From Cyclobacteriaceae bacterium (GTDB lineage Bacteria; Bacteroidota; Bacteroidia; Cytophagales; Cyclobacteriaceae): a stretch of DNA of 64,000 nucleotides. Each line of letters opens with the position of its first letter. Position 1 is the first letter of the stretch. The notes beneath the pieces were generated by a model. It worked only from the letters and a program-made list of their open reading frames with translations, did no database searches and was not told the origin of the DNA. The position numbers and the translations under genes are program-made. The stretch is taken from assembly GCA_019638395.1 (NCBI GenBank), contig JAHBTX010000003.1:620001-684000 (forward strand). Reading direction: 5' to 3'. Shown in pieces: positions 52,448 to 61,500 of the stretch.

Positions 52448-55198
52448 ATGAACACGTCATTGAATCGACAAGAGATAATGGATGGTATGCTGGAAGGGGT
52501 CCAAATTCTGGATTACAACTGGCGGTATGTCTATGTGAACGATGTTGTTGTACAACAAAGTAAACTTTCACGAGATCAGTTATTGAATTCAACTTTTTTA
52601 GAATGCTATCCCGGAGTCGAACAAACCAACCTCTTTCAGGTGCTCCTCCGGTGTATGAAGTTACGAATAGAAGAAAAATTCGAGAATGAGTTTGAGTTTC
52701 AGGATGGGTCAAAAGGTCAATTCAGCCTGCGTATTTTTCCTGTTCCGGAAGGTATTGCGATTTTGTCGCTAGACCGCACGGAGTACCACCGTGCGGTGGA
52801 AAAGTTTACTAAGGCCAACAGGTTACATAAGTATCTCAGTGCTATCAATCAAAGTATTGTTCATCTGACGGATGATAAAACTTTACTTGATAATGCTTGT
52901 CGTGTGGCTGTGGAAATCGGACTTTTCCAAATCGCCTGGGTAACTAATTTGGATACAAATGGGAATGTTACCCTGACGACTATTTATCCCAATGTCAAGT
53001 TGGAAGGTATTCATGTAATGAATCTATCAGATCCACAAATGGCAGAAACACCCACAGGACGCGCACTTAAAACAGGGCAGACTGCTATAACGAATGACAT
53101 ATGGGAAGATGAAGGGGTGGCCCATTTGCGAAATGAGTTGATGCGTGCAGATATCAGGTCGATGGCTGCTTTACCATTGAAAAAATTTGGAGTTTTAGTT
53201 GGTTCAATGGGTTTTACTTCCATAAGAAAAAATTTTTTCGATGAACAAGAGTTAGAGCTGCTCAACGAAGCAGCGGGAGATATTGCCTTTGCACTGGAAA
53301 ATTATGAACGCGTACGTCAGCATAAGCGAATGGAGGAGAAGGTGCTTGAAAGTGAAATACGTTTCCGCTCATTAATAGAAAAAAGCGCGGATGTGAAGAT
53401 GCTTTCCACCGTGCAAGGAGAACACCTGTATGCAAGCCCATCTGCAATGTCTGTATTAGGGTATCGCTGGGAAGAATTACAGACTATGAAAGTCTTTGAC
53501 TTAATTCATCCTGAAGATGTAAATGAATTTCAGCAAAAACGTGAGGCAATACTTCTTTCTCCTGGAGCTTTTTTTTCCTTTCAACATCGTAGAAAACACC
53601 GCGCAGGCCATTGGATCTGGTGTGAAGGGACACTAACCAATATGCTGCATGAGCCAGGCGTACGAGCATTGGTTTCAAACTTTGTTGATATAACAGGAAA
53701 GAAACTGGTAGAAAGGCAACTAGAATTTGATCGAACCAATAGTCAGGCTCTCATTAACAATACCTTAGACCTTATGTGGAGTGTTGACAAAGATCTTAAT
53801 CTTATCACTGCCAATGAACCGTTTCAGCAAATGCTGATTAAATCAGGAAGCAAGCGCCTCAGGCCAGGTGAAAGTATATTAAGGGGGTCTCAATCCCAAG
53901 AACAGCTAATTAGATTTCGCGAAGCCTACCAAAAGGCTCTTCAAGGTGCAACATTTACCCAACTAGAACATGGAAATCAACCATCTGATTACTGGCTTGA
54001 AGTTTCGTATTGTCCCATCACGCAAGATAGTGATGTTGTAGGTGTTGCCTGCCACTCGCGGGACGTTACAAACCACAAAAAGACGGAGATGCAACTTCAG
54101 CAGTCTTTAAGGCAGGTACTCGATTATAAGTATGCGCTAGATGTATCGTCAATAATAGCAATTACTGATAGGCAAGGTGTTATTACCTATGTAAACGATA
54201 ACTTTTGCCGGATATCACAATATTCCCGAGCAGAACTTATTGGTAAAGATCACCGAATAGTTAATTCAGGAAAACATCCCCGTGAATTTTTTAGGGGCCT
54301 GTGGACTACGATTAGTAGAGGTGTAGTTTGGAAAGGGGAAATTCAAAACCGTACAAAAAGCGGAACCTTCTATTGGGTGGATACGACCATCATTCCGTTT
54401 GTAAACGATCGCAATAGCCCCTACCAGTTCATGGCTATTCGACATGATATCACCGAACGTAAACTGGCAGAAGAAAACTTGGTTAAGAACAACCAAGAAC
54501 TTCAGTCAACCAATTCTGAGTTGGATCGTTTTGTATATAGTGTCTCGCACGACCTCAGATCACCACTCGCATCAATACTTGGGTTGGTTTCTCTTGTAGA
54601 AAAGGAGTCGAAAGAGGAGGGAACACACCAGTATGCACGCATGATTAGGGACTCTATTGAGCGGCTCGACAACTTCATTCGGAATATACTTAATTATTCG
54701 CGTAATAACAGGCTTGAGCCCACAATCGCGAGTGTGCAGGTTAAACCACTTATAACAGAAATATCCAATTTATTTGCACTTTCAGAAGCAGGTACCCGAA
54801 TTCACTTTGAAGTTGAAGTAGAAGAATATGCAGAGTTCTTTACGGATAAGCAGCGATTAATAATCGTGCTAGAGAATCTTATTGGTAATGCAATAAAGTT
54901 TGCTGATTTAGAAAAAGGTAAACCGTTTGTTCGAATTAGTGGTTACACTACCGAACAAAATCTACACCTGGAGGTAGAAGATAATGGCATCGGGATAGAA
55001 TTGGAGTATCTCAATAAGATTTTTAATATGTTCTTTCGGCTGGATGTTAACAAGGCTGGCTCAGGGCTTGGACTTTATATCGTACAAGAGACTTTAAAAA
55101 AACTAGGAGGCTGCATACATGTAAGCTCAGATGGAAGAACCGGTACTTGCTTTGTAATTCAGATACCAAACCACAAAAACCAACCATTGCTTCATTAA
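52448..55198 (+). CDS. Cytoplasmic multi-PAS/GAF sensor histidine kinase
   Basis: 916 aa with no signal peptide or TM, so it senses inside the cell. Domains in order: N-terminal PAS (about 1-115); GAF (about 125-295, ACRVAVEIGLFQIAWV... AAGDIAFALE); PAS (about 300-425, LYASPSAMSVLGYRWEELQ); PAS (430-545); PAS with PAC (555-680, IAITDRQGVITYVNDNFCRI); HisKA with His701 in VSHDLRSPLASILGL; HATPase_c with LENLIGNAIKFAD, VEDNGIGIE and GSGLGLYIV. No receiver domain is fused and no response regulator gene is adjacent, so it is an orphan kinase here. The downstream giant secreted protein is on the opposite strand. Confidence 0.94.
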   Translation: MNTSLNRQEIMDGMLEGVQILDYNWRYVYVNDVVVQQSKLSRDQLLNSTFLECYPGVEQTNLFQVLLRCMKLRIEEKFENEFEFQDGSKGQFSLRIFPVPEGIAILSLDRTEYHRAVEKFTKANRLHKYLSAINQSIVHLTDDKTLLDNACRVAVEIGLFQIAWVTNLDTNGNVTLTTIYPNVKLEGIHVMNLSDPQMAETPTGRALKTGQTAITNDIWEDEGVAHLRNELMRADIRSMAALPLKKFGVLVGSMGFTSIRKNFFDEQELELLNEAAGDIAFALENYERVRQHKRMEEKVLESEIRFRSLIEKSADVKMLSTVQGEHLYASPSAMSVLGYRWEELQTMKVFDLIHPEDVNEFQQKREAILLSPGAFFSFQHRRKHRAGHWIWCEGTLTNMLHEPGVRALVSNFVDITGKKLVERQLEFDRTNSQALINNTLDLMWSVDKDLNLITANEPFQQMLIKSGSKRLRPGESILRGSQSQEQLIRFREAYQKALQGATFTQLEHGNQPSDYWLEVSYCPITQDSDVVGVACHSRDVTNHKKTEMQLQQSLRQVLDYKYALDVSSIIAITDRQGVITYVNDNFCRISQYSRAELIGKDHRIVNSGKHPREFFRGLWTTISRGVVWKGEIQNRTKSGTFYWVDTTIIPFVNDRNSPYQFMAIRHDITERKLAEENLVKNNQELQSTNSELDRFVYSVSHDLRSPLASILGLVSLVEKESKEEGTHQYARMIRDSIERLDNFIRNILNYSRNNRLEPTIASVQVKPLITEISNLFALSEAGTRIHFEVEVEEYAEFFTDKQRLIIVLENLIGNAIKFADLEKGKPFVRISGYTTEQNLHLEVEDNGIGIELEYLNKIFNMFFRLDVNKAGSGLGLYIVQETLKKLGGCIHVSSDGRTGTCFVIQIPNHKNQPLLH

Positions 55199-55295
55199 TT
55201 TGAAGTGTATCACTCTGGGGGTCTTCTTTTCATAAATGCCGGTTTTTTAATAGCATATTAATTTCTAAAAGAAATACAATATGAATATAACCGCA

Positions 55296-55540
55296 TTAAA
55301 GCTTGATCAGTCTTTCTGTAATTATGTGATTTCCGTAGGAAAGTTTAATGGTATATGCACCAGAAGGCAAATTTTCAAGAGAAAGTTTACGATGACCAAC
55401 GATTTCATATACACCACATACTTGCCCAAACACATTGGTTATAACTGCCCTGCCCGAAATTATACCCTCTGGTAATACAATATTCAATTCATCATCTGCC
55501 GGATTTGGATAAACCTGAACCAGCAAACGTGTCGATATTA
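55296..55540 (-). other. T9SS type A C-terminal sorting domain of the giant protein
   Basis: The last 80 or so residues contain VQVYPNPADDELNIVLPEG, a middle strand AVITNVFGQVCGVYEI, and a final LENLPSGAYTIKLSYGN ending in ITERLIKL. This is the Por secretion system C-terminal signal that is recognised by the type IX machinery and cleaved at the surface. It implies that this genome encodes T9SS. Confidence 0.93.
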
Positions 55541-58500
55541 CCTCGGAAATGAATAACTCAATCGTTCCTTGATATACACATCCATTAGAAGAAATAGTAA
55601 CTTCATAGATTCCAGACTTATCGGCTTCCACACTTGATCCCCGTGCACCTGAGATAGGTTCGCCATTGAAATACCATTGAATACCTTCTGTAAAGGATAC
55701 GGATAGAATATGATCGTTCGCCTGAATGACCACAGGGATAGGCGGTTCTGCTATAACGATGGCAAACCGGCCTAAACCAAACGAAGCTGTGTTGCTGGTA
55801 ACCTTAAATGAATAACTGTAATCATTTTCAATCTCAATTGTTTGATTGGTAAATTTATCCTGAAGCTGAACTTTAGTTCCTTCCGGAAAAGAATTTAACT
55901 CCGAAAATTTAAGTTGGTATGAACCAGGAACTACATTTTCAATCACCAATTTAATCTCCTCCCTACAAGCAAGCGGTGCAAGAGAGTTAATGGCGAGCTT
56001 CGTTCCATCGGACATCATGGATGATAGATTGAATATTCCATTCATTAGTTTAATGGCATCGGCATGAGAATCAAAATTTGATGTTGCATCTTTTCGGAAA
56101 TGAATTACTGCCTCATCGTATGTGTTTCCTTGTTCAAGCGTAACTCTTAAAATATTCTCAGGTGTCCTTTCACGAAAAAAAGTAGTTTGCGTACCGGGTG
56201 TTTTTACATTCTCATCAACCTGAAGCATTGGAGTACCCTGTCCGTTGGCCTTTACCCAGAAGCCTTGACCTGTGGCAATGTAACGCGATCCGCCATTTGT
56301 TCCTGTAGTTCCGTTCCATGTAGTATATCGTAATGAGGTAGTACTTCCATTATCGGATATATATATTGTGCCATCAATATTGCTTTTTGTCCACCCTCCA
56401 GATGCATTCCAATCAATGGTGGATGGAAAAGGATTTCCAACCAGGTTCCAGCCATCATCTGAAATTGAACCAGATGATGTGAATGAAACAGGCAGTGTTA
56501 AAGGAACTATGTTACCAGAATTTATAACTCCTCTTAAATCCCACATGGTGGAGGGAAGAATGTTGCCGCGTGTGAAAAGTGCATAACCCAAACCCGGTAT
56601 AAATGTTTCGGAATTATCTTCATCAGGAAACTCAACGTATCCATCATTAAAATCAGCTGTACCACTGCCGTTGCTATCCGAGATAATTGTTTCATCGTAA
56701 TAGAAGAGCGATGGATTAGTTAAACATCCGGAGCAACTGCTGGAACCTGTAAAGGAGCCTGTTACAGGAATTTCATTTTGAATATCCGCAACCGTGCCGT
56801 TTTGGACTGGTGATGAAATGTAACGATAAATACGTTGATTGTTCCCGCCCTGTCGGGTCATGTACCTTTGTACTGTTACCTGGCCAGTAACTTGTGCTCC
56901 GGCTGGAAGTGCACCAATGGCTGCATCGTTGGTAGGTTCGTCTCCACCAGAGATCAATGTGAGAACAGTATTGTTATTACTTCCGTCAGCATCCAGTATT
57001 ACATTGTTGCTGAGTGTAAGAACGCCCCATAAATTTTGATTTGATTCTATCTGCACACCCGGACTGGCTGTGTTGGTAACATGTATGTTGTGAAAATTAG
57101 TTGGAGATGAACCACTAATCTGTTGGGTGGTGGTTCCATTAAAAGTGACAGTACTGGTGTTTGCTATAAATGTTCCATTATTGATCCAATCACCACCTAA
57201 AAATATTCCTGTTCCGTTGCTTGTGAGTGTTCCTGAAGTAATAATTAAATCCTCCGATATGGTAAGAGAGTTTCCAGATGTAACGGTGAGGCTTAGCGAA
57301 GGATTGTTTAATGTAAGCCGATTACCTACCGCTGGAACATTTACATTAATGGAAAAGGCACCGCTTATCTCAATATTATCGGTAGCTGCAGGCACTCCAT
57401 CCGTACTCCAATTATTTGCATCTCCCCAGTTGTTGGTACCGGCTCCGCCATCCCATACTTTGATATTATTAATGATAGTTACATCGGCAGTAGTTGTGTA
57501 TAACAAACAACCCCCCGAAGCGGCTATGGTATAAGTAACCGTGTATGTATTTGCGGTACTGGTTAATAAATCAATTTCACCGGTGTTTGTATCAAGAACA
57601 AGTCCGGGGGTAGATGAATATGTTCCGGCAGAAGGTGGTGTGGTGGTTTCATTTAAGGTAACGGTAGCTGTACCAATACCTACCGAATACGGTGAACCTT
57701 CATAAGAAATTGTAGCATCCGGGTTTTCGGTGATAGTGACCGATGTAGTTGCGATTTGTTCATCACATCCTTCTGCAGCGGGCATAGTATAGGTCACGGT
57801 ATAGGTTCCTCCGGTGCTGGTAGAAGGTGTTATTGTTCCGGTTGTTGGATCAATGGTGAGACCAGCCGTAGAAGAAAAGACTCCACCGGGTGTTCCCGAA
57901 AAAGTGACAGGTGCAGATGCTACAGTAGTACAAAAAGGTGTATTCACATAACTGATGGTAGCAGATGGTGCTGCTGTGATGGCTACCGTTGCCGTATTGG
58001 AGTAGGCTGCACATCCACCAAATGCATCTACATTATAAGTTACGGTATATGTTCCGGGCGTACTGGCGGCAAGATCAATAACGCCTGTAGGCGGATCAAT
58101 CACAAGTCCCGGAGTAGAAGTAAGCAATCCGGGTAATCCTACGGCAAAGCCGGTGGGAAACGCAATACCATCGTTCGAACAGTAAGGATTTCCTTCGTAC
58201 GTTCCTGAAGCAAATGGCTGAAGAGTAATGGTGATTTGTGTGCTGGTGGAAAACGCTGCGCAACCAGAACCTGCTTCAATGTCATAAAACACATTATATG
58301 TTCCCGGTGTACTATTCTCCAGATTAACAGTTCCGGTAATCGGATCAAGGTCTAACCCGGAAATAGCACTGAACGTACCACCGGTACTACCAATTAAAGT
58401 AATAGCTGCAGTACCGGTAGAACTACAATACGGTGTTCCGGGGTAGGCAATAGTAGCGGAAGGTGCTACGGTAATAGTTACATCAGTATTGGTAATAAAA

Positions 58501-61500
58501 GCCGGGCAGCCACCGGATGCGGCAACCGTGTACACCACCACATAAGAACCAGCAGTACTTGCATCGAGATCAATTTCACCCGTGCTGGTATTTAAAGCAA
58601 GACCCGTTGTAGATGAAAACGTACCACCCGATGTTCCGGTAAGTGTAACGGTAGCATTTCCACCATCCGAGCAATACGGTGATGCTGAATAGGCAATGGT
58701 AGTACCGGCATTACACACTTCGCCTACAGCAATATCTCCCGTAAGGGTAAGATTGGTGGCTTGGATGGATGTGGCAGTTGGGGAGACTGTGGTTGGAAGT
58801 ATCCACGAAGTACCATCGTATATACCCACCTTAAAAGCAGACGTATTTGCACCGCCATCTACATCGGCTGCCACCCATGTAGGTGTGGCGGAATAATTCG
58901 TAAACACAACACCATTGTTCTGCAATGTCCAGAATCGATTTACACTTCGGGTTGGATTGATAGAGGAGTTGGTAAGCGAAGGATGATCTCCTGTGGTTGT
59001 AGAAGCGGTCATTAAACCACTGCTACTTACCGATGAAAAATTTAATGTAATCGGAGTGTAACTTACACCATTGCCAACCTGAAAGGTGCGGGTTGAGGCA
59101 CCCGTTGCAATTTCTTTCTGGAAATTTCCGTTTACCCATCCACTGCTCTGTGCAGCACCTAATACTGAACCGGATAGGGGTTGGATGACGTTGTGGTTAC
59201 CCGTTGTTATTTTTCCTGCAACAAAATTGATGGAACCATTTACAGTCAGATTGTTGAGCAACGTGATAGGGCCGGTTGCGTTGGTAACAACAATGTTATG
59301 TAAAGCCGAAGTAGTAGAAATTTCCTGTGTACCGGTTCCATTAAAGGTAAAGGCAGAAGTGCCACTGTTTAAGGTGCCACTTGCCAACAAATTTCTGGCA
59401 ACGGAATAGGAACGACTGTTTGCATGGAAGGTGGCTCCACTATTCAGTATAATATCACGGCCAACAATCCAATTTGATGAAGGTGTAATACCACTTGCGT
59501 GTGTATTCGAGATCGTAACGTTATTAAAGGTAAGCTGGGAAGCTCCTGCCAATGTCATAGCTTCATTGCCTCCGAAAATTACCAAGCCTGTACTGGTAAA
59601 ATTGGTTCCCAGATTTATTGTCGCTGGGATGTTTGCCAGAAGCCGAATGGTGCCATTGCTGGTAATCGTTCCATTGTTAGTCACAGAACCATAAATAGAC
59701 TGCGTAGTAGTTCCTGCATTGAAGGACGCACCACTGCCTACCGTCAGAGCAAAAGCAATGTCCCAATCTACACTGGGATTTACGCCACTTGTATTGTTGA
59801 TGTTCAGGAAGCCGTATTGCGGTGTTGAGGTGGAGTTGAGTACAGGTGAAACTGTACCGTTAAAGTTTACCGTGATCGCTACCGTCTGTACCGCATTGAT
59901 GAGACTGAGGGTTTGTAATACATTGCCACTAAACGTTGTAGTTCCTGCTGTATTTAAGATACCGCTGTTAATCAAGTCTCCATGAAGCGTGGTGTGAATA
60001 GAACCTCCGCCCACCAGCGAACCTGAACTGGTAATATTCAGTAAACCATTAAACGCTACGTTGTTCAGGATGGTATAGCTGCCTGTTACGGTCATCCGGT
60101 TAAAGGTAGTATTGCCTGAAATGTTTTTGGAGATACCTGCACACAGTACCGTGCTGGTTTCGGGAATAAAGGTCCCGCTGTTGAACCAATGCCCGTTCAA
60201 TGTCAGGGTATTTGAACCGCCTTGCAAAGTTGCTCCACTCTCAATCGTTAAATCGCCATTAATGGTATTGGATGAAGCCAACGTTTTAATACCGACATTT
60301 CTGAAAATCAGATTTCCTAAGCTGATGCCTGGTAATTCCAATGTTTGTGCTCCGGTACCATTAAAAATAACGGTGCTGGCAGGCGCTATGGAATAGCTTG
60401 CAAAATTTATGGGTGGATTATTCGCTCCGATAATAATAGTTCCATTATTGGCCAGGGTAGCGGTACCTCCCAATACACTTCGGTTACTATTAAAGGTTTG
60501 GATGTTGAGTGTTCCGGAAGTAACTGTCAGATCTCCATTCAGTACTATGTTTCCGGTAAGGATAGCATTCGTGCCGACAGGTTTATTGATGATAACATTG
60601 TTAAACGTGGTAGCGGAAATATTCTGAGAGCCGGTACCATCAAAATACACGGTAGAACCAGCGCCTGCGTAATTGCCACTGTTGCTCCAGTTACCGCCAA
60701 CGTTCAATTGATTGTTGTTTTGAATTGAGCCTCCTGAACCAATGGTTACATTACCAACGATGACAGTCGGAGCAAAAATATCCAACGTACCATTCGTTAC
60801 GGTAAGATTATTACCTATAGTAGATGCATTATTGATAGAGGTTAATCCACCCGTTTTATTGATGGTAAGATTATAATAACTCACCGGGCCAATAGTTTGA
60901 TTGGTGGCGCCTGTATAACTAACGGTACTGGTAGCCGCTGTAAATGTTCCGTTGGTGTAACTGAAATCGTTGGTGAGGGTGAGATTACCGGCACCACTGA
61001 AAATCACAGAAGCATTTCCGGATTGATACAACGAACCATTTATCGTTACAGATCCGGTACCAACCCATAAATTAATAACATGCCCGTTAGTACCATCGCT
61101 CAAATACAAATCGCCATTGATGGTAATGCTTTGATTATTTACCTGGATAGCATGGGTGCGCGCGGTAGTCCAGATACCTCGTACATCGCTTGCCGTCAGT
61201 GATCCACCACTATTCAAACTAAGTGTTGCGGCTTGCACATCGCCAAATACAATATTTTTAACAGTAACAGCATTTGTAATAGCGGGTTGATTGGTAAATG
61301 CGGCTGTTCCGATGTAAGCAATATCATTTGCGGCAGGCGGTCTGGATGCTGCACCTTGAATGATGGTCCAGTTGTTGGCAGTATTCCAATCTGTACTCAC
61401 ACTGCCATTCCATTGTACAATGCTGGCGGTACCCGAAGCAGTCCATCTTCCGGCAAGATTGTTAAGTGCAGATGTATGTTCAATATAGTTAGAAGTTGTG

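Noticed and set aside
59499-59520. A plus-strand frame translating as MCIRDRN, which resembles the protein trace of Nextera adapter contamination
   Set aside because: The DNA here (TGTGTATTCGAGATCGTAAC) differs from the adapter sequence and fits the coding frame of the giant minus-strand gene; it is a coincidence of reading frame.
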